NCBI GenBank assembly: GCA_963932465.1
Contig: OZ010798.1
Span: 14,492,981 to 14,556,980, forward strand
Length of the DNA: 64,000 bases
Origin: Maratus speciosus
Lineage: Eukaryota > Arthropoda > Arachnida > Araneae > Salticidae
Direction of reading: 5' to 3'
The notes beneath the pieces are model-generated. The model had not been told where the DNA came from. It was given only the letters and a program-made list of their open reading frames with translations, and ran no database searches. Numbering within the stretch: the stretch's first letter is position 1; every line of letters starts with the position of its first letter. Below, piece by piece: positions 37,501-50,786 of this stretch. The translations under genes were made by a program, and so were the position numbers.

Positions 37501-40500
37501 ATTCCTGTAACTTTTTGAAAAATCATGTTCTGCGTATGGATTTTTCACCGGAAATTACATTTTCCAAAAAATGCAAAAAGTTTAGATTTATGTTTTACTA
37601 CAAGAATTTACAGTAATATACATCGAAATTTCATGGAGCATCTATATATTTAAAACGCTAAGCGTATTCTTTCGACAGTCCGTGAGAAAAAACTACTGCA
37701 TCAAATTACACCAATCTTTTTTAAAATGAAAGATATTTGGCCACAGATTTGTTATCGTACATTCGTTTGTTCAAATATTTTATTAATTAGCCATTATTTT
37801 AAATTAAAATTCTACAATTGCGCATGCGCATTATATAAGTAGAAGTCTGCCTTTGGAGTAACGCGCTGCACATGCGCAAAGATTCTCGCTCAGTTCAAAT
37901 ATCATATCACAGGTAGAAGTTGTTTTAAGTTCGTCTGCTATTCGATCTTACTGTAAACAAGCTTTTCTTTCTTTCACAAAGTTAATATTTCATTCTTTCG
38001 GCATTATTAACTAATCAAAAATTCATTGTGTCGATATTAAGAGCTAGATAAGACTCATTTCAGGGGTGTCACATTGTTTTGGTCATATTACATGCCGAAG
38101 ATAAACACAGTGATTCGAAATAGTGGCGTAGCTAAGGTAGGGCGGAGGGGGCGGTCCACCCCGGGTGTCACCCTCTAAGGGGTGACACCCATTCTTTATT
38201 TGCAATATATATATATAACGTTATAAGATTTTGGAAAAGAATTCTGAAATAAAATGAAATTTCTAGCTCACCACGCAACTGATTTAATTTTCTTTTCTAC
38301 GAGAATCTGAAATTTTACACAGAATGGGGTGCCTAAATAAGATATACACAAGTGAACAAAACCTACCTATCTAACGAGTGGGTAGCAAAAACAAACTTTA
38401 AAACAAAGAATTTTCTTCTACATGTAGGCACCGCATTGACTTGTGCGGGCTATTGGGATGAGTTATGAGTCGCCCTGTGGTTTCTTGTGTGGATAGGAAG
38501 GTGATAGGACAGAAGGTAAATAAGGAATGGTATGGTCATTTCGTGTTATTGTTGCCTTGGATTATTTTACCCTTATTACTTTCTTCTCGAACTTTTTTCG
38601 ACTTCCAGTTTTCGACGGATTTATACATTTTAGGGGTCACAGATCCCCAAAAACATGTTTATGCAAAATGTCTGTCTGTCCGTGTGTCGCCATTGTACCA
38701 TCGAAAAGTGTATGAAGTTATGCATAGAATTGAACAAAATTGTTTGCGTATGTTTTTGGCAATGGCCAGGAGGTCCTCCTTCAATTTGGAAATATTCCGA
38801 CAGAAGGGGAGCTGTAATAGCGATTTTGTGACATTTCCATTATTGTAGCATTGAAAAGTGCATGAAATATGCATAGAATCGAACCAAACTTCTGATTTAT
38901 GTTCTCGGCTATAGCAAGTGCAGGTGCTCCTTGAATTTAGAAATAATCTGCCAGCGCTGTAATAATGCTGAAGGGGGCGCTGTAATAGCGATTTTTGTAT
39001 AATTTTCTCTATTTTTCGAAATTTTATTGCACATCGGCGGCTCATGCAGCGACGGGAACTTCGTATCCTGCTATCCTCTCTATTCGCAAACAGCTAATGT
39101 ACATCAAAATAACGAAAACCCATTGATTATAATAAATTTCATTATGAAGAAAGTTTTGAGATTGGCACAGCCAATTATTTTCGAAAGAGATTGCACACAC
39201 AGACATTATAATCTGTACTAGTCTGTGATTGCACTCTTGACTTCCAGGAAAGCATATACTTTAGGTTGTAATCTGGTAGACCTCATGCTCAGAATCAGTG
39301 TAATATATTCAACCATTAGCATAAGACGGCTGTGATAAATGAGTCACGAGTGGTCAGAAAAGTTTATTTCAGCAATTTAGCGAACAGAGGAATGGGAAGA
39401 GAGCTTTTCGACAAAGGGCTTTGATTTTGAATTATCTTATTTCACTAGTTGTTGCCTTTTGATGTAGAATGAAAATAAAATTATGTGTTATGCTTACAAG
39501 ATTTCAATTGAGGAATATATAAATATGTATTTTAAACTATTTTAGTGATAACATTTATCTTTAAAATATTTTTATTTTGTTGGTATTCGAAAAGAAATTT
39601 GTTTTAGAAGGGAAAAACTTAGTATAAAAGAATGTGGACTGAATATTCTCGGACGCATGTTTGCCCATCATGAGGATTCTAAACATATGAAATTCCGTGC
39701 ATTCGTTCTTGAGATATGACTATAGATAAAATCGTGAAAATCATGCAAAATGCAGGCTATCAGCGCCACATGTTGGTAGTTTACAGCAATGCCTAATCAG
39801 CAACAATTTAAGTTCAACGTCTAACTGAATACGAAGTTAGATGAAAATCCGTGTATTAGTTTTTGAAATAGAGCTATTGCAAAAATCATGAAAAATTCAG
39901 CATAGCAGCTCCATCTATTGGGCGATTAACACGAAAACCAAATTAGCAACAACTTTGTTACTGACTGAATCTGAAGTTAGATGAACATTCTTGCATTAGT
40001 TCTTGAATAGAGCTATTGCGGAAATCGTGAAAATGGAACATAGCAGCGACATCGGTTGGACGATTTACACCAAAACGTAACCAGCACCAATTCATATCAA
40101 GGACTAACTGAATCTGAAGTTTTATGAAAATCCGTGCATTAGTTCTTGAGATAGAACTATTGCGGAAATCGTCAAAAATGCTGCATAACAGCGCTACCTT
40201 TTGGGCTGTATACACCAAAGACTAATCAGCACCAGTTTATATCAAGGTCTAACTGAATCTGAAGTTTTCTGAAATTCAGTCCATTAATTCTTGCGATAGG
40301 GCGCCCACAAAATTTTTGTCACATACAGACAGACAAATTCACAGAGTGGCAGACAGATATTTTCTAAAAAACATCAAATTGTGTTCAGAACCTTCTAAAA
40401 CGTATAAATCCATCGAAATTCCAAAGTCGAAAATTTTCACGAATCCAATACTTCCTTCTTGTAAAGATAGAAGACAGTAAAAATGAAATATAAAGTAAAG

Positions 40501-43500
40501 AACCTTTCATACGTTGAATTTTCATGTGTTTTTATTTTTTTCTATCTTTTCAAGAAGGAAGTATGGGATTCGTTAAAAAAGTTGACTTCCGATTTTCGAC
40601 GAAATTATACGTTTTACAAGGTCCTGAACACGATTCGACTGTTTTTAGACAATGTTTGTCTGTCTGTGACATAAATTACGCTCTATCTCAAGAACTAATG
40701 CACGAAATTTAATAAAACTTCAAATTAAGTTATACCTTGATATAAATAGGAATAGGTGCTGATTAATTTTTGGTGTAAATAGCTCTATAGGTGGCACTGC
40801 TAAGCTGCATTTTTCAGGATTTCTCCAATAGCTCTACCTCAGGAAATGGTGCACGGATTTTCATCGAACTTCAGATTCAGTTATACCTTGATATAATTTG
40901 GTGCTGAGTAGTTTTTGCTGTAAATCATACAACAGGTGCCAGTGCTATGTGTCATTTTTTACGATTTTCGGGATAGCTATATCTAAAAAACTAATGAACG
41001 GAATTTAATGAAACTTCATATTCTGCTGTTACACTTTCATATAAATAGTCGGGTGTATACTTCCCTACAGGTGTCGCTTTTATGCTTTTTGGTTGTGAAT
41101 TTTGGTCGCAGTCAAGAGGGTGGGTGCCGAAATTCAATGGCTTGTTTGAAAGATGCGATACTTATATATCCTTTTTAAATATACACAATTCAACGAACAT
41201 ATACCTTTTAGAATCCTCGTGTGGCCCTAGATGGTCATTTAATTTTGGCACTGGGATAGTGAATTTTGAAGTATTAACATGTATGAGTGGGATTGGCACA
41301 TCCGACTAGTTTATTTTATTTAAATGTTTTGAACTTTGAATCGCATTTTATTCCATTACATTCTAATGTTAAAATATTTGCTTATATGATACAAACAAGT
41401 TTTTAATTTCATTTATACCCTTTTTCGAAGGATATTTCCAAATAGATTGACTAAAATATAGAGTATCAAAAAATAATATAAAATTTTTGTTTTCAATTAT
41501 GAATAATTATTTTTTTTAAATATTATTACTTTGTTAATAATATAAAGTTCAGAAAAGTTCACCAAAAAATGTTAACATTTTATTTATAATAACGTAGAAT
41601 TGTGACTTAAAATATATGACGGGTGTGTGCGTGAAGGGGGTTGGGGGATGACACCATTTACATCCGCCCCGGGTGTCACCCATCCTAGCTACGCCACTGA
41701 TTTGAAACTAAAAGTTATGGCTGGTGAATTGCGAATAGTTACACAGGAAGGTTGGGAAACTAGCATGTTAAGTTGTAGTTTCTTCTTTAAAAAAACTAAG
41801 GTAACATAAATATTAAAACGCAAAACTATTTTTGTAAGATCAAAATTCAAATTCGAGGCAATTGCATATGCGTCAACTGTTTTTCGAACCTCTTCAATTT
41901 AGAAGAAAAGAAAACAAGTTCTTGATAGCGTAGTCGGTTAAGGCAGCAGTTCAAGGCTCTGAACATAGGCGTAACCAGCCTTTTGAACGGGGGTGTGCCC
42001 AAACTTTTTAACCTGAACATGTTGGATACAAACAATATCTTATATAGTAAAACCTGCTAAAACGGAACGCCGGGAAACCGGTTGGTTTTCCGTTTTAGAC
42101 AGGTTTTTTCTTAGAAGGTATAATTGCGTGGTATTTTTTCAAAAAAAGGTTCAAACATGATTTTTGTTAGCGTGAGGGGGTGTGAGAAGGGGTTCAAAAC
42201 ATCAAAACAAAATCTAATGGTAAAAAAAAGATATGTAAATCTCCGTGCAGCAGTGACATAAGACAGTGACTAAGTGTGGTCACAAGTGTAAAACCTTTTG
42301 GCACCCTAACTTCTTATAAAGATTTTAAAAGGCCTTTAATCATGCTGGAAACTTCTATAGGCACAGGGACATTGTATGAGATGTAACATTATCTCTGTCA
42401 AAATCTTGTTGATGAAATTTTGCAGGATGATAAATCTCAGAAAATACATGCTGCACACCAGTACATACCCACGAAGGTTTTTCAGAATGTGACTCCATGA
42501 CTTTTTAGGGATCACCGGGGGGATCCAAGAAATTTTGGAGGAAAGTCTATATAAATATTTTTATAATATTATAAATAATTATAATATTCATTAATAGTTC
42601 AGGTTTTTACCTCAGAATGTGTCGCATATATTAGGTAAAGCAGGTCATGATAATACAGTAGACTCTCGATTTTACGAACACGAGTGGACTCATACAATGT
42701 GTTCGTAAAATCGAAAGTTCGTAAATGGGAATGGACAGTATTCTCGTGACGTCACAGTGGGAATCCCGTGGTGTAAAAATAGCGGCAAGCGCGTTTGTTT
42801 ACCTTATTGCGCCGTTTGATGCAGCAGAAATACAGGTAAATGCATGTTTAAAATACTGCAGATTTATTTTGTACGAATTATTTTCAATCAATACTTATAT
42901 ATACATACTAATTATAAGTCATATATACGTATTAACTAAAATTTAAAATTTTTATTTTATAAATAAAATGAAAAATATGCATACTGTGACGTCTTTACTC
43001 CAATAACGACCACTACAGCTAATATAAATGTTGAATTAATACGGAACCCAATATCACAATGGAACAATTTTAATAAAACAACACTGTATTTACATATGTA
43101 CACGGAAAATAATCTATACAGCTATCTTCACTGGAGTTTACACACCACATCCAGACTTATTCTTTTAAATCCCGATCAGAACGTTCTTATCACAATAACA
43201 AAAGCAATTCAGCTCACACCGAGCTCCAAGGGCACGACCTCCCTCGCCGCTTTCCGCGCCGTCTCTGTCTTCATTTCTTTTCTCCCCGTCGACATTCGAT
43301 TGAAGAAAATAACTGCTACTTCGCAGGACGATGCATTCGATTAAGTTGTTTTTCCCTCTCGACATTCGATGAAAAAAAAGTACTTCAACTTTTCAACTTC
43401 GCCGGACGCTATTACAGCTCCTTCCCCCTAAAAAAATTTCATACGGTGCATGCACCTATGAAAATGTAGAGCTGAAACACGGCATTGAGCCCCTCATTCC

Positions 43501-46500
43501 CAACACACTAAATCTGAGAGGTCACAACACCTAAGCACATGAAAATCTAATACATTTTAAAATTTCTATGCAAGAGGTTCATACAACGCACGCGTACTCA
43601 GTTTTAAAATACTTATCATCATCCTAGATTTTACTTTTAAAATTCTAAATTTAAACAATGAAAACTAAATTCACTAAAAAAGATGAGATATTCACATAAG
43701 CTCACAAATGACACAGTGCGATCCTTGAACAAGCAATACAAAAATAATTCTATACAAAACTGAATGATACAAAATATATTCAATTACAAAAAAAAAAAAA
43801 CACAATATACGTAAATAAGTGAAACCAATGACTGAAACTTAAAGTTTGCAGAACACCACTACTCAGTTCTACTCACTGGGGGACATCTTTCCTACCTCAT
43901 GACCTAAAAAACTCACACTATCCCGTTCAAACTTACACTTTGTAGGTTTCACTATTAAGCCGACCTCTAACAACGGCTTCCAAATCTTAGGAATATCCTT
44001 CATGCGACACTCCCATGCAAGTAAAAATAGCAGAATATCATCAATGTAAGGCCAGGCAAACAATTCCAGACCACCCAAAACTCTGCGCCTACCAGCACAC
44101 TTTCGGATTTCATTAACAGTAAAATTAGCATTTGACTTTCTCATTCCCTGCCCATCTTTGTCTTTAACTAAAACAGGTTTCACAAAACTTTGTTCTCGCA
44201 AACATTTTAAATTGAAACCTTCTACTTTCATTTCGTCATCAAAGCACTCTTCAAAACGATCACGATTAAACTTTTCCTTACCCCAAAACATTCTGCGCCC
44301 TTCAGTTTCTTTATCTGGCAAGCAATCCTCTGTATCATGCTTGCGCTCTTTAACTAGTTTCTTCCAACGTAAGATAAGATACCAGAACGAAGTACCTCCA
44401 AAATCAACATGAAAAACTGTATAACAACTTTTTGCACTCATGAAACAATACTTTTTGACTTTAAGAAGTTTCATTTCATTTAAATGACGGGACCAGCCAA
44501 AATCTATCCAATCAACTTTCCGAACCACAGTCGTACATTCAACAGGATTCTTCAGTCTAGTATGACTGAATTCAAAACCAATGACATTAAGAAAACCATC
44601 TGTGTTTGGATTTTCAAAATATCGACACCCGATTTTCATTGTCAATTCAGGATACTTTCGAGTATTGACATCCACAACACTAATAATGGATGTGGAAATC
44701 ATGTTGTCCACTGTAATAGCATCGGGGGTGCTAGAAGCTGGAAGAATGGAAGCAATAAAGTATTTATTCTTTTTGCTGCTAGTTTGGATGAGACCGATCG
44801 CATCCAGATTTATCATGGAAAAGCATCCCGAAATTGTGGGTATCAAACTTAGAGGGACCTTAAACTTATGCCAATTACTATCTACATTTTGATTATCGAA
44901 CGTTTGAACATGCTTTTCAATATGGCGATAATCATTTGGAGAAGAGTAACACCTAAGGACTGTCTCCTTTGACTTAGTCGCACCTAACTGTACTGACACC
45001 TGCTCATGATACAATGGTAACACTTCTCTACAATAATTTTCCGGCATACATAACTGAACTTTCTCATCCCCTCTCCTTGACTTCGACACCCGCACAAGCT
45101 TACCTCCTCTAACACAAAATTCGTTATCATTAGAGTTTTTGGATTTCTCCCACAACTCCTTAAGCGAAGGGCAATCTTTCTGCTCTTCCTTAAATTTCTC
45201 CGCAGATACGTTTACCAAACCTGACTCCATCTCCAACTTTTCAGGTATAACTATCCCTTCCTCTTCTCTAAACTCCACTTCCTCCTGATATCCAGCCTCC
45301 GAACCAATTTCACTCTCAACTTCAACCGCAGATATCTCACTTTCATGTTCCCGCTTCTGACTGCGCGTTATTACAGCATTCACCGATACAGGCTTATCTT
45401 TTGATTTCTCAATAAGTTCAGCAGTTTTATTTCCCAGCAAATAATAACCTTGTTCTAACTTAATAGGTATCACAGCAGCCTTGGTAACCACCTTTCCAAA
45501 ATCTCCCTTAATTGTAACTCTCGCCAATGGCAAACATTTACACTCATTATCCAGGGGTTGTTTTATCCACGTTACGTCACCAATTAAATCCTCATTATCA
45601 ATCCAACTACGGTCGCAAAGGTCAATCCCAGATCCTGTATCCCGTAAATAATTTCGTTCTATCCCATTAATTTCTGCCTTTTTGAAATACGGTGCAAAAC
45701 ACTCTCCTAAACTTACATCTACATTCAAGTGACCAACTATTTCTCCAGAACTCTTACGTTTTAAATCCGGACAATCTGGTCGGATGTGCCCTGCTCGATT
45801 GCACTGGAAACAGATAATAGGCTTTTTTCTATCAAATTTATCTTTATCCCAAGAATTTCTACGCACATGATCTTTTTTATCATCCCCACCTGATTTAATT
45901 GCCTGTTCACCTTTACTTCTAGCACTATCCTGTCCATTCCTGTCTCTAAAATATGGTTTATTATTCCAGATTTTGTTATCCGATTTCCTAACATTCCCCC
46001 TCACACTTTCGTATTTATCACATTTTTCTGCTAAATACGACGCTTTCTTAATCTCGTCCCATTCATCTAGGAATTTATCCTTAATTTCAAAAGGTACTCT
46101 ACGTTTCACCTGCTCTGTAAGAATAAATTCTTTGAGCGATTCAAAATCGTTTACTTCAACAGTTTCTAACCAGTATTCTAAATACCCTCTCAACTCATAA
46201 ACAAGCTCAGACCAAAGTGCACCCGCCTTTCTTTGATGAGTCTCAAATTTTGTTCTCAGGGCCCCTGCTCCTAATCTAAACCTTTTCAACAAAACGCTCT
46301 TGATATGCTGATAATCATCCCTTTTTTCTAGGGGTTCTTTTACAATAATCTCAGCTACATCTACAGGTAACAAAGGTATAAGTTGAGATACATATTTTGA
46401 TTCTTCTAAATTCTCTTTTGAGGCCTGACTCTCAAAAATCTAAAAAACAAGGTAATATCAATCGATTTAGGGTCAAATTTTGGCACAAAATCCTTTAAAC

Positions 46501-49500
46501 TCACTTTTTTATCTTTATTTTTAGCCGTCACAGACACAGTGGAAGCTAGAGAGCTAATATCTACACTGTACTGTAATCTCACCTTCTCTAATTCCAATTG
46601 TCTATCTTTCTCCCTTTCTAAACTTTCCTGCTCTTCGCGCTTTAATCTATCTAATCTTTCCTGTTCCGCTATTTTATCTAATTTTTCCTGTTCTGCTAAT
46701 TTTTCCCTCTCCTCTATAATTTCTTCTAACATATCTTTTGCCATTTGCTCATCATAATCAGAAGCATTCAAAATTGCCGTAATTATTGGCACTTTTTTAT
46801 CGTCAGCGGATACTTCTGTATCAAACTCTGCCGCGAGCAAAAGCAATACATTTTTATTTTGCCTATTCAAGAAAGTAGCCATATTTGAACTCAGAAAATA
46901 TCTCACTACAAATAATACAAATACAAAATATAACCGTAATTTTCCCGAGCACAATTAGCACTTAAATTACCAAAGAAAATCAAGGATGCGATTTTTTTTT
47001 TCAAAACTGAGTAACTCCCTTCACAAAGCCCAATCAAAAAAAAATAATGCATAATAAAAAACTGTACATTAATTTACTTTACTGAGTCACTTTGCTTTAA
47101 TGCTCTACGAAAATTTCAAATAAAATTCCTCTCCACAAAGAACATCAATTATAAATAAAAAAAATTCAAAGAAATAATTTCAGTAAATTCAATTTTCTAA
47201 TTCAATAACCTTTACACTGTAACTTCTACAGTTAAGTTGCATTACCGCATTACACATGCAATGAAAATCAATTTACTCTTTATAAAAATTACTAGCAAAT
47301 TACACATAAAATACCTATACTCCAGTTCTACATTTAATATTTATTTGAGAACAAAATAGCAAACCAATTACCAAACAATATATAAAAATATAACAAATAG
47401 ATAACCCTTATGCATGAACCTTGCAAAAACAAAATAAACCCTATTTTTATTTTCCTAGCAAACAATATTAATACTAAATTTAACACTGGAACCTCCCAAA
47501 ATTTAGCATGAAAGAGAAATAGGGACTTACCGTTCGATGCTTGAATTATACAGGGCTTAACATCACATTCGTCGAGACATATTTTTATAATCGCTGGCAC
47601 AGAAACAAGTCACAGCAATAGACGACAAAGTTCTCAGTCCGCACCACTTTTTAACACACAAGGACACAATATCATCACATTCGTCGAGATAGATTTTTAA
47701 AATCGCTGGCGCAGAAACAAGTCACAGCAATAGACGACAAAGTTCTCAGTCCGCACCACTTTTTAACACAGAATAATAGCTAGACTGCTTTTCTCAAAAT
47801 ATTTATAGAAGTATCTGTGAGTTCGCGGAACTAATTCATTTAGTTCCTATGTCACACCGCTTGCCACCAAAAATATATATATAGCTGTGACGTCTTTACT
47901 CCAATAACGACCACTACAGCTAATATAAATGTTGAATTAATACGGAATCCAATATCACAATGGAACAATTTTAATAAAACAACACTGTATTTACATATGT
48001 ACACGGAAAATAATCTATACAGCTATCTTCACTGGAGTTTACACACCACATCCAGACTTATTCTTTTAAATCCCGATCAGAACGTTCTTACCACAATAAC
48101 AAAAGCAATTCAGCTCACACCGAGCTCCAAGGGCACGACCTCCCTCGCCGCTTTCCGCGCCGTCTCTTTCTTCATTTCTTTTCTCTCCGTCGACATTCGA
48201 TTGAAGAAAATAACTGCTACTTCGCAGGACGATGCATTCGATTAAGTTGTTTTTCCCTCTCGACATTCGATGAAAAAAAAGTACTTCAACTTTTCAACTT
48301 CGCCGGACGCTATTACAATACCATTGCTTTAAAATGGAGAAACGAATTCATGTATAACCCATATCTGCACTTGAAAAGATCTAAAACTCCGTATAAAATA
48401 AAATATAAGCATACATTTTGTAAACACAATGCTTTTTAATGGCGCGGTTATGGATGTTATTCCCAAGCAGACGAATTTTTGTAGCTTCTAACCGAAAGGG
48501 AGAATATGGTCCATAACGTTAGTTTAATGAGATGCTGATCGGGATCAGTACATCAGTTCGTAAAAACAAAGAATTCGTAAACAAGAGGTTCGCAAAATCG
48601 AGCGTCTAATGTATACACTAAATTTTGTCAAGATGATAAAAATTACATTGTCACGATGCGATTGTAATAATAAAGATAGGTGCTTGTCTGTCTGTGTGTG
48701 TGTGTGTGTGTACGCGCGCGCGCTGAACTCTGAAAAAACAATGCAGTCCTCACAGCCGCAAGATTTGACAGGAAATTACCTGTATGCCTGAAGTCATGCG
48801 TATCAAAGACAATTTCTGGAATTTTTCAATCAATATTTTATGCGAATTTTTTCAAATAGGTATAAAAGAATCCGATTTCAATATTTTATCCAGTAAACTT
48901 TGTCTTCTTTTCAATAAAGTTTTTTCGAGATTCGTACAGCGGTTTTCCAATTTGTAACGATTTTTTAATGTTATTTTTAGAGGGTTTTTTTCGCACTCTT
49001 AAAAGGAATCCGGTTTAAATATTTTACCTAATTAGTTAATTTCGTTCCCTGCTGTTATTTAATCTTTTCCGAATATTTAATGCGATTTTTAACGGGTTTT
49101 TTTTCTTTTAGGCAATTTTTTTACTTTTTTGAAACAGAAAAAACTCTCCGGTAATTTTTGCAATTACCGTGATTAAATTCGAATTGGAAGAATGTCAAAT
49201 CAGTTCTTACAAGAAAGCTGAAAATTTAATTTGGCTTGAAATAAAAAAAATCGCGATAATTCAGGATTCGTTTGTTTCGAGACAGAAGTGGTCGTTGCTT
49301 GTTTCGGGGTACGTTGCCGAAGGCAGTCCCCCCCCCACAAATCCTAGATTTCTTTAATTCTATATTCGTTTAAAAAAAAGCAACCAGCGAAACTCCACTA
49401 GTAATGGAATTTTCTTTGAGGGGCAGGGTTTGAAATAATGTGCGGAATCATACGATTTGTGCACAGAAAAGGAAAGTCCCGCATAATATAAAATGCTGTG

Positions 49501-50748
49501 CAGTATTTCCGCTCTCAAAATTCTTTCACAGATCTGTGATTCTCCAGTGAGTATTTAAAAAAAATTTTGAAGTCCGCGATTTTTATTTCTTTTATGGGAC
49601 TTCTCAAGATCAATTCGTGACTCTGTCCCAGAAAATTTGAGAATTTCTTCAAACGATCGTGGAAAATATCGTGAATTTCGATAAAAGAGTGCAAAAAGAA
49701 ATCGCGAGTTTCGTTAAAGATTGCGCAAAAAAATCACGAATTTCGATAAACGATTGACGAGAAAATGTTGCAAATTTCGTCAAAAAGTCGCGGAAAAGAG
49801 AAGGAGATTTTGATACTTGGTACGGAAAGATATCGAGAATTTCGTCAAAGTATTGCAGAAAGAAAACGCGAATTTCGTCAAAAGATCGCGGAAAGGAAAA
49901 GCGAATTTCGTCAAAAGATCGTGTAAAGAAAACGCGGATTTCATCATCGAAGGATCGTGTTAAAGAAATGCCAATTTCTTCAAAATATCACGGTAAAAAA
50001 TGCGAATTTCGTCAAAGAATCGCTGTAAAAAACACGAATTTTCTCCAAGGTTAGTGAGGAAAATGCGAATTTCGACAAAAAATCGCGTAGAAAGACGTGA
50101 ATTTCATCAAACGACTTTGGGAAAAGTTGTAAATATCATGAAATAATCACAGAATAAAATCGCGAATTTCGTGAAAATTTACTGCATTGGGCTAAAAGAT
50201 TGAAACCGGGTTTTTTTCCTAGTCTCAAAAGAACGCCGCGAAACGAAAAGAAACTCCAAAAATCGCATAAAAATTTTCAGAGGAAAAAAATTACTATATT
50301 GACTTGAAAGACTTCAACCATATTCCTTTTACGAATGTCAAAATATAGAAAAAACGAAATTCAACAAACTCCAGATTAATTTTAATTTTCTTTGTTATTA
50401 TTTCTCATTTTCAAAAGAGGCAGGGTCTGTGCACCCCCTACCTTTCCCCCGGGTAATCGCATTTTGGAATTATTGTTTCACATCTACATTTCCTTTCAAT
50501 TTTTTTTGCTTCTTTCTAGACTTTAGACTACGAAATCAAACAGACAAATACTTAATTTCTGTTTCTATCCTCGTCAAGAACTTGCGTTAATTTCTCATGA
50601 AATTGCAGAAACATACAATAGAAAGAACGGTGTTAAAAAAAATCTCCCACAAACAAAAGACGTCAAAGTGGCATTATAAAACCACCTTTTTGACTTACTA
50701 TGACTAATACAGATTCTTGTAAATATTCTAGTTGTAAAAAAGATAAAG

Positions 50749-50786
<38 letters not shown>

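Larger units (their letters stand above)
38121..41699. mobile_element. hAT-like element containing three Helitron-like copies
   Basis: The left end (t)AGTGGCGTAGCTAAGG and right end CCTAGCTACGCCACTG are inverted, each followed inward by 'accccgggtgtcaccc'-type sequence. The flanks attcgaaa (38113-38120) and atttgaaa (41700-41707) are an 8-bp duplication with one mismatch. No transposase is seen. Most of the interior is Helitron-like repeat (38578-39177, 39668-40479, 40530-41309). Confidence 0.75.
42985..48317 (-). mobile_element. Young Gypsy-group LTR retrotransposon, probably non-autonomous
   Basis: A 5333-bp element read on the minus strand. The LTRs 42985-43416 and 47886-48317 are both 432 bp, start TGTGACG and end ATTACA, and differ at four positions (about 99.1% identity). 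ATAC is duplicated at 42981-42984 and 48318-48321. A purine-rich tract lies next to the 3' LTR and a TGG-starting primer-binding candidate near the 5' LTR. Coding order is gag, CCHC knuckle, protease, integrase-like, unknown segment, then a short RT fragment. Integrase before RT is the order of Gmr1-like elements, not of typical Gypsy. Most of RT, RNase H and the integrase core are missing. Confidence 0.85.
42656..48611. mobile_element. pogo/mariner-like MITE split by the LTR element
   Basis: The left end CAGTAGACTCTCGATTTTAC and right end (complement of CATTAGACGCTCGATTTTGC) form a TIR with TA at 42654-42655 and 48612-48613. Motifs 'ttcgtaaa' recur inside both ends. The interrupted MITE is about 620 bp once the retrotransposon is removed. 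Confidence 0.75.

Noticed and set aside
38465..39045. Overlapping frames of about 127 codons on both strands
   Set aside because: They coincide with Helitron-like repeat copy D. The same kind of frames appear in copies A and B.
42996..43344. Paired frames repeated at 43.1 and 48.0 kb as a possible duplicated gene
   Set aside because: They are the two LTRs of one retrotransposon.
46406..46440. Programmed frameshift between gag halves
   Set aside because: The break falls inside the Gag core, far from a gag-pol border, and at a T-run where a single-base loss is the simpler explanation.
49560..50175. Regularly spaced short repeats resembling a CRISPR array
   Set aside because: Units vary in length and sequence with no fixed repeat and unique spacers. 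The context is eukaryotic. It is a minisatellite.
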